A stretch of 64,000 bases of DNA, taken from the NCBI RefSeq assembly GCF_900096585.1, contig NZ_FMYH01000002.1, forward strand, positions 204,082 to 268,081, given 5' to 3'. The position numbers and the translations under genes are program-made. Position 1 is the first letter of the stretch, and each line of letters starts with the position of its first letter. The notes beneath the pieces are model-generated. The model saw only the letters and a program-made list of their open reading frames with translations, searched no databases and was not told the DNA's origin. Positions 1 to 8,982 of the stretch are shown one piece after another. The DNA is from Sanguibacter gelidistatuariae (lineage in GTDB: Bacteria; Actinomycetota; Actinomycetes; Actinomycetales; Cellulomonadaceae).

Positions 1-533
1 CTCGCCGCGGCGAGCAGCGACAGCAGGGCAAGCAGGACCCAGACCGGCAGCCCGAAGCCGACCACCCCGGCCGCGACGAGGGAGACCACGAGCCGTTCCC
101 CGCGTTCGGCGATGCCGACGTTCGCGGTCATGCCCAGCCCCTCGGCGCGGGCTCGCGCATAGGAGACCATCGATCCCAGGACGAGGCAGGTCAGCGCCAC
201 GATCGTGCCGAACCTGCGGACGGCGCCGTCGGTCTGCAGCAGGAAGTACCCGGCAAGACCGCAGAAGATCGCGGCGTCGGCCAGCCGGTCGAGGGTCGAG
301 TCCAGGAAGGCGCCCCACGGTCCCGAGCGTCCGGCGAGGCGGGCCATCGTCCCGTCGAGGGAGTCGAGGAAGGCGAACAGGGCGATGACGATCGCACCGA
401 CGGCTAGATGGCCGGTCGGGAAGGCCCACAGCGCAGTCACGAGCACGCCGATCGTCCCGAAGACCGTGACGGCGTCCGGAGAGACGCCCATCCTCAGCAG
501 GACGCGCGCCAACGGGTTGAAGAGGGTCGTCAT
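1..533 (-). CDS. pgsA: CDP-alcohol phosphatidyltransferase, probable phosphatidylinositol phosphate synthase (partial)
   Basis: The gene enters from the left edge, so its C-terminus is missing. About 177 residues are visible, starting MTTLFNPLARVLLRMGVSPD. The full CDP-alcohol transferase signature DxxDGxxARx8GxxxDxxxD is present around residues 59-81 (DSLDGTMAR...GAFLDSTLD). Its aspartates bind the metals and the CDP-diacylglycerol headgroup. Hydrophobic stretches before and after fit a polytopic membrane enzyme. In actinobacteria the order thrS, HIT gene, pgsA leads into phosphatidylinositol mannoside synthesis, which favours inositol phosphate as acceptor. A phosphatidylglycerophosphate synthase cannot be excluded from the fragment. 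It starts 30 bases after the HIT gene stop, so it is probably co-transcribed with it. Confidence 0.88.
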   Translation of the reverse strand, partial: MTTLFNPLARVLLRMGVSPDAVTVFGTIGVLVTALWAFPTGHLAVGAIVIALFAFLDSLDGTMARLAGRSGPWGAFLDSTLDRLADAAIFCGLAGYFLLQTDGAVRRFGTIVALTCLVLGSMVSYARARAEGLGMTANVGIAERGERLVVSLVAAGVVGFGLPVWVLLALLSLLAAA

Positions 534-562
534 GACGCCCCTCAGTCGGCTCAGCACAGCGG

Positions 563-1123
563 CTACTCCTCGGTGTCGATCGGTGCGGGCGCCGGCCACC
601 GGGCGGCGAGCAGGTCGCGGGTCTGGGACAGCAGCTGCGGCAACGCCTTGGTCTGGGCGACGACGGGCAGGAAGTTCGCGTCCCCAGCCCAGCGGGGAAC
701 CACGTGCTGGTGCAGGTGCGCGGCGATCCCGGCCCCGGCCACCTCACCCTGGTTCATGCCGAGGTTGAAGCCGTGCGGGGCCGAAACCTCACGCACCACG
801 CGCATGGCCGTGCGGGTCAGCTCGGCGACCTCGGCGACCTCGTCCGTCGTCAGATCGGTGTAGTCCGCGACGTGCCGATAGGGGCACACGAGCAGGTGAC
901 CGGCGTTGTACGGGTAGAGATTGAGGACCACATAGGCCAACCGCCCGCGCGCGACGATGAGGGCGGTCTCGTCGTCGCGCGCGGGGATGGTGCAGAACGG
1001 GCAGGACGCCTCAGAGGCGTCCGCCGGCTTGTCCTGACCGCCGATGTATACCATCCGGTGCGGCGTCCACAGTCGGTCAAAACCGTCGGGGACGCCGGGA
1101 TGGTCGGCTGCGGACTCGCTCAC
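563..1123 (-). CDS. HIT-family nucleotide hydrolase/phosphorylase
   Basis: A 186-residue histidine-triad protein. The catalytic triad reads [10 protein letters not shown] near residue 137, matching HxHxHxx, and the N-terminal CPFC pair ([12 protein letters not shown], residues 41-52) is the metal-binding style seen in mycobacterial Ap4A phosphorylase. Likely activity is cleavage of dinucleoside polyphosphates such as Ap4A, which aminoacyl-tRNA synthetases produce; that fits its position directly after thrS. The GTG start overlaps the thrS stop by 4 bases (GTGA), so translation is probably coupled. Family assignment is firm; the exact substrate is inferred from the mycobacterial relative. Confidence 0.9.
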   Translation of the reverse strand: MSESAADHPGVPDGFDRLWTPHRMVYIGGQDKPADASEASCPFCTIPARDDETALIVARGRLAYVVLNLYPYNAGHLLVCPYRHVADYTDLTTDEVAEVAELTRTAMRVVREVSAPHGFNLGMNQGEVAGAGIAAHLHQHVVPRWAGDANFLPVVAQTKALPQLLSQTRDLLAARWPAPAPIDTEE

Positions 1124-3141
1124 ACCTGGACCCGGTCACGCACGGCCGCGAGGACCCGCTCGATCGCCTCGGCGACGGGTACGCCGTTGTCCTGGCGTCC
1201 GTCGCGGTAGCGGAAGGAGACAGCGCCGGCCTCGGCGTCCTCTCCCCCGGCGATGAGCACGAAGGGAATCTTCTGCGTGCTCGCGGTGCGGATCTTCTTG
1301 GCGAAGCGGTCCGTGCTGTCGTCGAGGTCCGCCCGGATGCCGTTCTTGCGCAACTGCGCGACGACGTCAGCCAGGTAGTCGTTGAAGGGCTCGGCGACCG
1401 GGACTGCAAGGACCTGGACGGGAGCGAGCCAGGCCGGGAACGCACCGGCGTAGTGCTCGGTGAGCACTGCGAAGAAGCGTTCGATCGAGCCGAAGAGGGC
1501 CCGGTGGATCATCACGGGACGCTGACGTGTGCCGTCCGCTGCGGCGTACTCGAGGTCGAAGAGCTCAGGCAGGTTGAAGTCGAGCTGGATGGTCGACATC
1601 TGCCACGTGCGCCCGATCGCGTCCTTCGCCTGGACGGAAATCTTCGGGCCGTAGAACGCGGCGCCGCCCGGGTCGGCCACGAGCTCGAGGCCCGAGGCGA
1701 GCCCGACCTCCTCGAGGGTGCGGGTCGCGATCTCCCACGCCTCATCGGTGCCGACCGACTTGTTGGGGTCGCGGGTCGACAGCTCGAGGTAGAAGTCGCT
1801 GAGGCCGTAGTCCTTGAGCAGGTCCAGGACGAAGTTCAGCGCATCGGTCAGCTCGGACTTCATCTGGTCGCTCGTGCAGTAGATGTGAGCGTCGTCCTGG
1901 GTGAAGCCGCGGGCCCGGGTCAGGCCGTGCACCACGCCGGACTTCTCGTAGCGGTAGACCGTCCCGAACTCGAAGAGCCGCAGCGGCAGCTCGCGGTAGG
2001 ACCGCCCACGCGCGGCGAAGATGAGGTTGTGCATGGGGCAGTTCATCGGCTTGAGGTAGTAGTTCTGACCGGCCTTGCGCACGTTGCCGTCGGCGTCAAG
2101 CTCGGCGTCGAGGTGCATGGGCGGGTACATGCCGTCGGCGTACCAGTCCAGGTGCCCGGAGATCTGGTACAGCTTCTCCTTGGTGATGTGCGGGGTGTTG
2201 ACGAAGGAGTAGCCCGCCTCGATGTGGCGCTGGCGGGAGTACTGCTCCATCTCGTTGCGGATGATGCCGCCCTTGGGGTGGAACACCGCGAGCCCGGAGC
2301 CCATCTCGTCCGGGAAGGAGAAGAGGTCGAGCTCGGTGCCCAGGCGGCGGTGGTCGCGGCGCTCGGCCTCGGCCACGCGCTCGAGGTACTCCTTGAGCTC
2401 GTCCTTGGTGGGCCAGGCCGTCCCGTAGATGCGCTGGAGCTGGGGGTTCTTCTCGCTGCCGCGCCAGTAGGCCGCGGCGCTGCGCAAAAGCTGGTAGCCG
2501 TTGCCGATGAGCCGGGTGCTGGGCAGGTGCGGGCCGCGGCACAGGTCCGACCATGCGACGTCGCCGTTGCGGCGGACGTTCTCGTAGATGCTCAGCTCGC
2601 CCGCGCCGACCTCGACGTCGGCGCCCTCGCCCGCGGTCTCGCTCGAGCTCTTGAGCCCGACGAGCTCGACCTTGTACGGCTCCCCCGCGAGCTCGGTGAG
2701 CGCGTCGGCGTCGGTGACCACGCGACGTCGGAACGTCTGGCCTTCCTTGACGATCCGCATCATGGCCTTCTCGAGGGCCTTGAGGTCCTCGGGGGTGAAG
2801 GGCTCGGCGACGTCGAAGTCGTAGTAGAAGCCGTCCGTGATGGGCGGGCCGATGCCGAGCTTGGCGCTCGGGTTGACCTGCTGGACCGCCTGCGCGAGCA
2901 CGTGCGCGGCCGAGTGTCGCAGCACGGCGAGACCGTCCGGGGAGTCGATGGTCACGGATTCCACCACGGCGCCGTCGACCAGCTCGGTCGCCAGGTCCTT
3001 GAGCTCGCCGGCGATCCGCACGACGACGACGTCGCGGCGCTCGGTGAACAGCTCCGCTGCGGTCGTGCCCGTGGTCACCGTGGTCTGCTCGCCGTCGAGG
3101 GTGATGGTTACCTGGGGCTGCAGCAGCGGCGGCTGGGACAC
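1120..3141 (-). CDS. thrS: Threonyl-tRNA synthetase
   Basis: A 673-residue class II synthetase that charges tRNA-Thr with threonine. An N-terminal TGS domain (about residues 1-70) is followed by the editing domain, with HSAAHVLAQ (HxxxH) near residue 76. The catalytic core has the zinc-site segment NCPMHNLIF and motif 2 ([22 protein letters not shown]); the C-terminal anticodon-binding domain closes the protein. Length is normal. The GTG start has an AGGAGA ribosome site 9 bases upstream. It is the first gene of a thrS-HIT-pgsA unit. A strong hairpin lies just upstream. Confidence 0.97.
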   Translation of the reverse strand: MSQPPLLQPQVTITLDGEQTTVTTGTTAAELFTERRDVVVVRIAGELKDLATELVDGAVVESVTIDSPDGLAVLRHSAAHVLAQAVQQVNPSAKLGIGPPITDGFYYDFDVAEPFTPEDLKALEKAMMRIVKEGQTFRRRVVTDADALTELAGEPYKVELVGLKSSSETAGEGADVEVGAGELSIYENVRRNGDVAWSDLCRGPHLPSTRLIGNGYQLLRSAAAYWRGSEKNPQLQRIYGTAWPTKDELKEYLERVAEAERRDHRRLGTELDLFSFPDEMGSGLAVFHPKGGIIRNEMEQYSRQRHIEAGYSFVNTPHITKEKLYQISGHLDWYADGMYPPMHLDAELDADGNVRKAGQNYYLKPMNCPMHNLIFAARGRSYRELPLRLFEFGTVYRYEKSGVVHGLTRARGFTQDDAHIYCTSDQMKSELTDALNFVLDLLKDYGLSDFYLELSTRDPNKSVGTDEAWEIATRTLEEVGLASGLELVADPGGAAFYGPKISVQAKDAIGRTWQMSTIQLDFNLPELFDLEYAAADGTRQRPVMIHRALFGSIERFFAVLTEHYAGAFPAWLAPVQVLAVPVAEPFNDYLADVVAQLRKNGIRADLDDSTDRFAKKIRTASTQKIPFVLIAGGEDAEAGAVSFRYRDGRQDNGVPVAEAIERVLAAVRDRVQV

Positions 3142-3161
3142 GGTGGTCTTCTCCTGGATCG

Positions 3162-3197
3162 ATCGAGGGGCCCGCTCGTGCGAGCGTGCCCCTCGAT
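3162..3197. terminator. GC-rich hairpin between the antitoxin-like gene and thrS
   Basis: Near-perfect inverted repeat with arms ATCGAGGGGCCCGCTCG and CGAGCGTGCCCCTCGAT and a 2-base loop. It lies downstream of the small gene at 3265-3435 and 20 bases before the thrS start. Most likely a GC-rich terminator of the small gene; because transcription continues leftward it could also sit in the thrS leader. No T-run follows. Confidence 0.6.
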
Positions 3198-3264
3198 GTT
3201 ACCGATGTTGGCCCGCAACGCGTGCCACGACCACACCCGTCTGGTCGCCGATGTGGGGAATCCG

Positions 3265-3435
3265 TCAGTCGTTGGCTTCCTTGGCCTTCTCCGCCAAGGT
3301 GTCCACGTGCCCGTCGATCGAGTCGGGCGCGACCGACTTGATCTTGTCCGCGATGACGTCGATCTTGTCGTCGGTGAGGAACTCCTTCGCCTTGCCGACG
3401 AGGTCGCCCAGCCCGCCCTTGGTCTCTTCGCTCAT
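3265..3435 (-). CDS. Small MT0933/Rv0909-type antitoxin-like protein
   Basis: A 56-residue acidic, lysine-rich helical protein starting MSEETKGGLGDLVGKAKEFL. The repeated DKIDVIADKIK and DTLAEKAKE helices resemble the MT0933-type family (Rv0909-like), annotated as putative antitoxins. No toxin-like partner is next to it, so a stand-alone role is equally possible. It is too short and too generic for a functional claim beyond family resemblance. The following hairpin probably terminates its transcript. Confidence 0.7.
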   Translation of the reverse strand: MSEETKGGLGDLVGKAKEFLTDDKIDVIADKIKSVAPDSIDGHVDTLAEKAKEAND

Positions 3436-3664
3436 TTCAGCTCCAGCCGCTCGGTGTTGCCTCGGTCGACAACGCTCGTTGCGAAAGTACCGCGGGACAG
3501 CTAATCTCACGACCGCTGGCGGGCCCCGCGAATCCCCGAGGGTGCGCATGTGACAATTGAGGCAGTTCTCCGGATGTACTGATATGACTCGCACCCACCA
3601 CACCCGCGCCCGGCGTACCCGCCTCTCGTCCGCCGTCGCGCTCTTCAGCACCTCCTCGACCACG

Positions 3665-3690
3665 ACCGTGAATGTGGGAGTATTCACGGT
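3665..3690. promoter_or_regulatory. 9-bp perfect inverted repeat upstream of the ECF sigma gene
   Basis: ACCGTGAAT and ATTCACGGT flank the 8-base spacer GTGGGAGT. The repeat ends 12 bases before the first possible start of the sigma gene (ATG 3703). It could be an operator for a dimeric regulator or a leader hairpin. No regulator can be assigned. Confidence 0.45.
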
Positions 3691-3702
3691 GGCACGTTCG
3701 GC

Positions 3703-4365
3703 ATGGAACAACTCCTCGAAGGCCGCGTATGTGTACTCGGGTTCTGGGGGAAGTGGGTCGTCGACGTGTCTTCTGCCCGGTTCGACGACCACCTCGACGA
3801 CCCTGTCGTCGGGATCGGTCAGGGTGAGCAGCAGCGGGAGCTGCTGACCGCTGATGCTCAGCGAGAGCTGTTCAGCGAGCTGTACCGGCAGATGTACACC
3901 GAGCTGCGGACGTACCTCGTCCGACACCTCGATGTCGGTCTCATCGACGACGTGCTCGCCGAGACCTTCCTCGTCGTGTGGCGCCGCTGGCCGGACCTCC
4001 CCGAGGACTCCTCAGGCCGCAGGGCTTGGGTCTACGGCGTCCTCCGCAACAAGATCATGCAGGCCACCGACATGCTCAACAGGCAGCTGCGGCTCACCTG
4101 GCGGGCCGGACGTCTCCTCGATGCGGAAGCCGCATCCGACATGCTCGGCCTGGAGGCCCTCGACGAGGCCCGTCGGCTGCTCGACCTCCTCCCGCAGGGA
4201 GAGCGGGACGCCCTCAGCCTCATGGTCGTCGCCGGTCTCACGTCCGCCGAGACCGCATCCGCGCTCGGCTGCTCGGTGAGCTCGGTCACCACGCGCGTCG
4301 CCCGCGCTCGGAAGCGACTGCTCCTCATTCTCACCGAGCAGGACCAAGGGAGGGAAAAGGCATGA
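3703..4365 (+). CDS. ECF-type RNA polymerase sigma factor
   Basis: Sigma-70 region 2 covers roughly residues 55-120 (ELFSELYRQMYTELRTYLVRH..LAETFLVVWRRWPDL) and region 4 the C-terminus (LLDLLPQGERDALSLMVV..TSAETASALGCSVSSVTTRVARARKRL). The first ~45 residues do not look like sigma; a GTG at 3766 preceded by GGGGGAAG is a plausible alternative start and would give about 199 residues. The stop overlaps the next gene's start by 4 bases, the classic coupling of an ECF sigma factor to its anti-sigma partner. Promoter specificity cannot be read from sequence. Confidence 0.88.
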   Translation: MEQLLEGRVCVLGFWGKWVVDVSSARFDDHLDDPVVGIGQGEQQRELLTADAQRELFSELYRQMYTELRTYLVRHLDVGLIDDVLAETFLVVWRRWPDLPEDSSGRRAWVYGVLRNKIMQATDMLNRQLRLTWRAGRLLDAEAASDMLGLEALDEARRLLDLLPQGERDALSLMVVAGLTSAETASALGCSVSSVTTRVARARKRLLLILTEQDQGREKA

Positions 4366-5501
4366 GTACAGAACACAGCGACGTCGACGTCGCCGAGCTC
4401 CGTGGCCTCATGCGCGGCGCCGGCATGCTCCCACCGGTCCCCGCCCACCTGACCGACGACGTCGAGGCGCGCGAACGCCTGCTCAGCCGGATCCTCGCCG
4501 AGGCCACGGGAGCCGCTGAGGTCCCCGGCGATACAGAGCCGGTCGCGCCCAGCCGCCCCGCCCGCGTAGGCTCACGCCCTCACGCACCGACCCGCTCGCG
4601 ACGGCGTGTGCTCACCTTGGCCGCAGCCGGGGCCTTCGCTCTGGTCGCGGCGCTGGGTACACAGCTCACGTCCGGTCCGCCGGCCCTCGCCGGCACACCC
4701 GCCACCCTGACCTACGCCCGCGCCGATGCGCTCGACGTGGCCACGGGCTCGGCGCCGAGCGCGGGCCAGGCCCTGACCGAGCTCGCCGAGGCGGCCCGTT
4801 CGGCGCCCGCGCCGGACCGGGCCGGCGACGTCCAACGCGTGGCGACCTACGCCTGGCTGCTCGAGCAGAACGGGGACACCGGGCAGACCGCCGTCATCCC
4901 GACCCGGAGCGTCTGGTGGCTGGCACCGGATGGTGCCATCCGCTCCACCCAGCTCCGCACCGACGCCATCGACCCGGAAGGCATGATCAGCCCCTCGGCG
5001 GAGTCGTCACAGGCCGGTCCTGTCTCGAGCGACGACTTCCCTCCGGGTTCCCTCGACCCAGCACTGCCCACCAACCTCCCCCGGGATCGGGTCGCCCTGA
5101 CCGCCGAGCTCACGGCGCTCGCCGGCGGCCCGTCCTGCGAGGTCGACACGACAACGCAGGCGACCTGCCTGTTCACCGCCGTGCAGCAGCTGTTCTCCCA
5201 GTACGTGGTGCCCGGCGACCTGGCTGCGGCGATGTGGTCGGCCCTGGCGGCCCAGCCCGGAGTCGTCGACCTGGGATCGACGACCGACCGGTTCGGCAGG
5301 CCCGGCGCGGCCGTCGCGGTGGCGCCCGCTCCGGGAGCCCCCAGCACGGTCACGGTCCTCGTGATCTCCCCCACCGACGGTCAGCTGCTCGCCGCGGAGA
5401 CCATCACGATCGACGACTCTGAACGTGGCATCACATCGGCGAGCGTGACCGGGTTCACCACCTGGAACACGCCGACGTGGGTCGCCGCGATCGGCGATTG
5501 A
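4362..5501 (+). CDS. CU044_5270-like membrane protein, probable anti-sigma partner
   Basis: A 379-residue protein starting MSTEHSDVDVAELRGLMRGA, with ATG overlapping the sigma stop and a GGGAGGGAAAAGG ribosome site. A cytoplasmic region of about 80 residues ends in basic SRRR, followed by one transmembrane helix (VLTLAAAGAFALVAALGTQL) and a long extracytoplasmic domain rich in threonine and alanine. The layout matches actinobacterial CU044_5270-family proteins that pair with ECF sigma factors. No zinc-binding HxxxCxxC anti-sigma motif is visible, so anti-sigma function is inferred from layout and coupling. Confidence 0.75.
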   Translation: MSTEHSDVDVAELRGLMRGAGMLPPVPAHLTDDVEARERLLSRILAEATGAAEVPGDTEPVAPSRPARVGSRPHAPTRSRRRVLTLAAAGAFALVAALGTQLTSGPPALAGTPATLTYARADALDVATGSAPSAGQALTELAEAARSAPAPDRAGDVQRVATYAWLLEQNGDTGQTAVIPTRSVWWLAPDGAIRSTQLRTDAIDPEGMISPSAESSQAGPVSSDDFPPGSLDPALPTNLPRDRVALTAELTALAGGPSCEVDTTTQATCLFTAVQQLFSQYVVPGDLAAAMWSALAAQPGVVDLGSTTDRFGRPGAAVAVAPAPGAPSTVTVLVISPTDGQLLAAETITIDDSERGITSASVTGFTTWNTPTWVAAIGD

Positions 5502-5531
5502 CCGGCTAGTGGTCTGCAGGTGGGCCGCATG

Positions 5532-5604
5532 CTCTCAGGCGGAACCCGGCTCGAACAGAACGCCCCCCTGCGACGTTCGGCTCGAGTCGTGCTCCGCCTG
5601 AGAG
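5532..5604. repeat. 12-bp perfect inverted repeat with structured loop
   Basis: CTCTCAGGCGGA and TCCGCCTGAGAG are separated by 49 bases. Within the loop CGAAC and GTTCG can also pair, and GGCTCGA occurs twice. It lies in a 269-base gene-free stretch (5502-5770), after the anti-sigma gene and before the convergent ion channel, so a transcription terminator or small structured RNA are both possible. Nothing else is recognisable in this stretch. Confidence 0.5.
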
Positions 5605-5770
5605 ACCCTTACTGCGGACGAGACGGCCCGCGCACAGCAGGCTGGTCACCAGGGGTGGCGGCGACCTGCGTCTCGTTGTCTATACATCCCCGGAGCGGGC
5701 TCAAATGTCACATCAATTTCAGAACTGGTCTCTAGACGTCGATGACACGCCGCCACGACGTCTCCTGCAG

Positions 5771-6547
5771 TCACAGCCCTGGCGGGGCATCACCATCGGA
5801 ATTCTGCCCCCGTAGCTCCCGTAGCTCCCGTGACTCCCGGAACGAGGCCACCAGGCTCGCCACGAGTGTCGCGAGGAAGATCTGCCCGACGAGCGCCTCG
5901 AAGGTCGCTAGACCACGCCCGGCCCCTGAGGCGGCCGTGAGGTCCCCGTACCCAAGGGTGGTCAGCGTCGCGAAGGAGAAGTACTGCAGGTCGGGCACGT
6001 CCTGGGGGGCGCCCGAGGCAAAGAACGGCTCCACCTCCAACCAGGCGACCACGGCGTAGACAGACGTGAACGTCATGCCGATGAGCAGGTAGGCGCTCAG
6101 GGCGCCGGCGATCGTCTGGACCGTCACTGTGCGATGGGCCAGCACCCGGCCCAGCACGAGCGCGAGGGTCACGGCGAGCAGGACCGTGAGCGCGACGTCG
6201 GACAGGCCCATGGCATCGGCGACCGGGAGGACGAGGAGGGCCAACCCGGTCGCGCCAGCTCCGGCCAGGACGATCCATACCACCGCGCGGCGCTGGGCCC
6301 GGGTGGGGTCGGCGGCCCGCACCGCGACGACCATCGTCATCACGTACAGCGCGGAGACCACCCCGCGGGCCCACGCCGCCGAGGTGATCGCGAACAGCAC
6401 GTAGGACGCCGTGAGCAGGAAGAGGACGACGACGAAGTCGTCCCGGCCGCCGACCAGCCACCTCCGGGCCTGTCGCCGCCCGCCGGGAGGCCGCAGGACG
6501 GTCACGGCACGGGACCGAGCCCGGCCATCAGGCCACCGCCAGCTCAC
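5771..6547 (-). CDS. Potassium channel family protein (Ion_trans_2)
   Basis: A 258-residue membrane protein. The pore loop carries the potassium selectivity filter as TLTTLGYGDLTAA, flanked by two helices (MTFTSVYAVVAWLEV and ATFEALVGQIFLATLVASLV). The N-terminal half adds further hydrophobic helices. It lacks a recognisable cytoplasmic RCK/TrkA_N domain, so gating is unknown. The GTG start overlaps the end of the upstream membrane-protein gene by about 20 bases. A second channel of this type lies at 55564-56127. Confidence 0.88.
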   Translation of the reverse strand: MSWRWPDGRARSRAVTVLRPPGGRRQARRWLVGGRDDFVVVLFLLTASYVLFAITSAAWARGVVSALYVMTMVVAVRAADPTRAQRRAVVWIVLAGAGATGLALLVLPVADAMGLSDVALTVLLAVTLALVLGRVLAHRTVTVQTIAGALSAYLLIGMTFTSVYAVVAWLEVEPFFASGAPQDVPDLQYFSFATLTTLGYGDLTAASGAGRGLATFEALVGQIFLATLVASLVASFRESRELRELRGQNSDGDAPPGL

Positions 6548-7229
6548 CGCGAGCGCGGCGGAACAAGATGATGGCGGAGGCTGTCGCGACCCAGAGCGGG
6601 ATGACGAGGACGACGGCTCGTGCGTAGGTGAGGGTCAGCATCAGCCCGAACGCGCCGAGGTAGCTCAGGACGGCGAACCACCGGGGGAACAGGTGCGCCC
6701 GCCAGGCTCGGGTCGTGCTGACGATCATGAACACCGCGGCGGTGCGGATCGCGAAGATCATCAGGATCGCCTCCCCGAAGGTGGTCATGGTCCGCAGCTG
6801 GGCGAGGTCGCTCGTATCGTCCACGTCCCCCAGCCTGACTCCGGCCACCCCCGTCACGGACGCCGCGGCTGCGGCGTACATCATGGCCACGAAGAGCACG
6901 CCGCAGGCGAGCTGGACGGTTCCCAGCAGGGTGTCCTCGCGCCGGGCCAGCAGGCCCATGCGATGGCGGGTTGCGGCGATGAACCAGAGGAAGCACACCC
7001 CGGCGAAGGGGACCAGGTAGCACCCTGCGACCAGGAGCATCCAGCCGTCCGTCCCCCGGTAGAAGGCCAGGACGGCGGCGTCGGTCCCGTCAGGAGGACG
7101 GCGGTCAAGGAGCAGGAAGCCAGCGGAGAAGAGCACTGCGAAGGCCAGTCCGGCCGCGCCGGCACCCGAGCCCTGGAGACGGTGCCCCTCGCCCGGAACG
7201 GGAACCGCGCGGGGCAGGTCAGATGTCAC
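6528..7229 (-). CDS. Polytopic membrane protein of unknown function
   Basis: A 233-residue protein with about six hydrophobic helices (e.g. AGLAFAVLFSAGFLLL, LLVAGCYLVPFAGVCFLWFI, VQLACGVLFVAMMYAAAAA, MIFAIRTAAVFMIV). No enzyme motif or family signature that I recognise with certainty. It overlaps both neighbours (about 11 bases with the upstream DUF7144-like gene, 20 with the channel gene), so the three genes very likely form one leftward operon. A role in ion or envelope stress is suggested only by context. Confidence 0.75.
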   Translation of the reverse strand: MTSDLPRAVPVPGEGHRLQGSGAGAAGLAFAVLFSAGFLLLDRRPPDGTDAAVLAFYRGTDGWMLLVAGCYLVPFAGVCFLWFIAATRHRMGLLARREDTLLGTVQLACGVLFVAMMYAAAAASVTGVAGVRLGDVDDTSDLAQLRTMTTFGEAILMIFAIRTAAVFMIVSTTRAWRAHLFPRWFAVLSYLGAFGLMLTLTYARAVVLVIPLWVATASAIILFRRARGELAVA

Positions 7230-7611
7230 GGACCTCGTCGCCGTGCACGATCAGTGCCCAGATGACGATGAGGTAGATCGCGATGACGATGATCGACCAC
7301 ACCGGGTAGGCGGGCAGGGTGATGAACTGGGTCAGCAGGTTGAGGGTGACCAGGACGATCGCGAGCACCCGGGCCCAGGTCTGCCCGGCGGCCAGGCACG
7401 CGCCCACCAGGACGAGGATCACGCCATAGATCAGGTGCACCCAGCCCCAGCTCTCGACGTCGAAGACGACGAGGCCGACTCCGGTGTCGACGTAGGCGTT
7501 GTCGCGTCCGAGGACCGCGACCAGCCCGGTCATGACGTTGAGCACGCCGGACGCCATGATGAGCAGTGCTGCGAACCAGATCCACCCAACCCACGCTGTT
7601 GCACGGGACAT
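7219..7611 (-). CDS. DUF7144-like four-helix membrane protein
   Basis: A 130-residue protein starting MSRATAWVGWIWFAALLIMA, behind a strong GGGAGGAG ribosome site. Four hydrophobic helices and the pattern W(S/G)W-HLIYG-ILVLVGACLAAGQTWAR are typical of the small actinobacterial DUF7144 membrane proteins. Function is unknown. It is the first gene of the leftward membrane-protein/channel operon and is divergent from the formylglycine-generating enzyme gene across 133 bases. A longer reading frame upstream lacks a convincing ribosome site. Confidence 0.8.
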   Translation of the reverse strand: MSRATAWVGWIWFAALLIMASGVLNVMTGLVAVLGRDNAYVDTGVGLVVFDVESWGWVHLIYGVILVLVGACLAAGQTWARVLAIVLVTLNLLTQFITLPAYPVWSIIVIAIYLIVIWALIVHGDEVRDI

Positions 7612-7744
7612 GAGAACTCCTCCCAGGTGAGCCCCGCCGCGGTGGCGGGGTCGGCCACACCCGGCGGAGCCGGGCGTTCGTCCTCTCAGCGTGCGACGGC
7701 CACCTCGCCGGGACATCACCCACAAACGGTGAGATAGTCGCGAT

Positions 7745-8638
7745 ATGGAGTTCGTCCAGATGCGAACCGTCCCCGGCGGGTCATTTCTCATGGGTTCCTC
7801 GCGCTTCTACGCAGACGAGGGTCCAGTGCACCCGCGCCAGGTGGAGTCCTTCGAAGTCGACGTCCATCCCGTGACGAACGTCGAGTTCGCCGCGTTCGTC
7901 GAGGCCACCGGGCACGTCACCGTCGCCGAGCGAGACCTCGATCCGGCGCTCTATCCCGACGTCGCCCCGGCCGACCTGCTCCCGGGGTCGCTCGTCTTCG
8001 TGGGGACACCGGGGCCCGTACCGCTCGACAACTGGCGGGCCTGGTGGGACTGGGCGCCCGGGGCGAGCTGGCGCCGGCCCACCGGTCCCGGCTCGGACCT
8101 GGAGGGCAAGGACGACCACCCGGTGGTCCAGGTGGCCCTGGCTGACGCCGAGGCCTACGCCGCCTGGGCGGGGAAGTCGTTGCCGACCGAGGCGGAGTGG
8201 GAGTACGCCTCCCACGGCGGGCTCGACGTCGGGCCCTATGCCTGGGGCGAGGAGCCCCGTCCCGAGGGGCGGCTCATGGCCAACACGTGGCAGGGGCGCT
8301 TCCCGTACCAGAACACCGGCGCGCTCGGCTGGGTGGGCACCTCCCCCGTGGGGACGTTCCCGGCCAACGGGTATGGCCTCCTCGACATGATCGGCAACGT
8401 CTGGGAATGGACGACGACGGACTACGCCGCGACCCACGTGGTCCACTCCTGCTGCTCACCGACGCCGACATCCGACCCGACGACCATCCCCCGCAAGGTG
8501 CTCAAGGGCGGTTCGCACCTGTGCGCCCCGGAGTACTGCCTGAGGTACCGCCCGGCGGCCCGCTCCCCCCAGGCGGTGGACACCTCGACCACGCACATCG
8601 GGTTCCGCTGCGTGCGGCGCCCCGCGACCCGGGCGTGA
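7745..8638 (+). CDS. Formylglycine-generating enzyme (sulfatase activator)
   Basis: A 297-residue FGE-sulfatase-fold protein. The N-terminal MRTVPGGSFLMGSSRFY, the LPTEAEWEYASHGG block and GNVWEWTTTDY are family hallmarks. The C-terminal KGGSHLCAPEYCLRYRPAAR carries both cysteines (Cys260 and Cys265, five apart) that bind copper and the substrate thiol in true aerobic FGEs and are missing in many paralogues. It should oxidise the cysteine of CxPxR motifs to C-alpha-formylglycine. The only type I sulfatase in the window lies at 46377-48734 and has exactly this motif. Monocistronic and divergent from the membrane-protein operon. Confidence 0.93.
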   Translation: MEFVQMRTVPGGSFLMGSSRFYADEGPVHPRQVESFEVDVHPVTNVEFAAFVEATGHVTVAERDLDPALYPDVAPADLLPGSLVFVGTPGPVPLDNWRAWWDWAPGASWRRPTGPGSDLEGKDDHPVVQVALADAEAYAAWAGKSLPTEAEWEYASHGGLDVGPYAWGEEPRPEGRLMANTWQGRFPYQNTGALGWVGTSPVGTFPANGYGLLDMIGNVWEWTTTDYAATHVVHSCCSPTPTSDPTTIPRKVLKGGSHLCAPEYCLRYRPAARSPQAVDTSTTHIGFRCVRRPATRA

Positions 8639-8659
8639 GCGTCCGCCTCGCCTGGTCCC

Positions 8660-8869
8660 TCAGGTGGCGGGCACGTCCGGAACCGACCGCATCTCGCTGA
8701 CCCGGAGGCCAAGATCATGGAGCAGGACCACCACACCGCTCAGCGCGGCCGTGTCCGGCACCCGGCACACCAGGTCGGTGTGGTTGCCGTCGGGGGTCAC
8801 CGTGACGTCGACGAAGTCGTAGAGCATGACCGCGTCGACCCGTCCCACGACTCGAATGAGGTAGAGCAC
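8660..8869 (-). CDS. Small conserved-looking protein of unknown function
   Basis: A 69-residue product starting MLYLIRVVGRVDAVMLYDFV from a GTG behind AGGGGACGGGA. The alternation of strands and helices (LIRVVGRVD, VDVTVTP, TDLVCRVPD, ALSGVVVLLHDLGLRVSEM) suggests a compact alpha/beta, ferredoxin- or ACT-like fold; this is inference. Such small proteins occur in actinobacteria, but I know no assigned function. It lies on the strand opposite the LuxR-type regulator that begins 113 bases away. A longer start at 8911 is possible but less convincing. Confidence 0.55.
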   Translation of the reverse strand: MLYLIRVVGRVDAVMLYDFVDVTVTPDGNHTDLVCRVPDTAALSGVVVLLHDLGLRVSEMRSVPDVPAT

Positions 8870-8982
8870 TCCCGTCCCCTCCCTCCGCGTGGCCCCGGTT
8901 CCCTCACCCACACTGCCCGCAGGCGACCGGAGGCCACCTCATGCGCGCAGGATGAGGGCAACCGCCCCGTCGGGGTGCGGAC

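Noticed and set aside
3142..3264. T-box or other tRNA-sensing leader upstream of thrS
   Set aside because: Only a simple hairpin is present; no specifier loop or T-box sequence could be seen. A terminator is the simpler reading.
1453..3504. Very long plus-strand reading frame antisense to thrS
   Set aside because: It lies opposite a certain thrS gene, has a biased composition (valine, leucine, arginine, glutamate) and no recognisable domain. It is a high-GC shadow frame, as are the long frames opposite or within 9190-11640, 13635-15375 and 57946-60411.
5520..5735. Small plus-strand reading frame after the anti-sigma gene
   Set aside because: Overlaps the long inverted repeat, has no family resemblance and atypical composition for a real gene.
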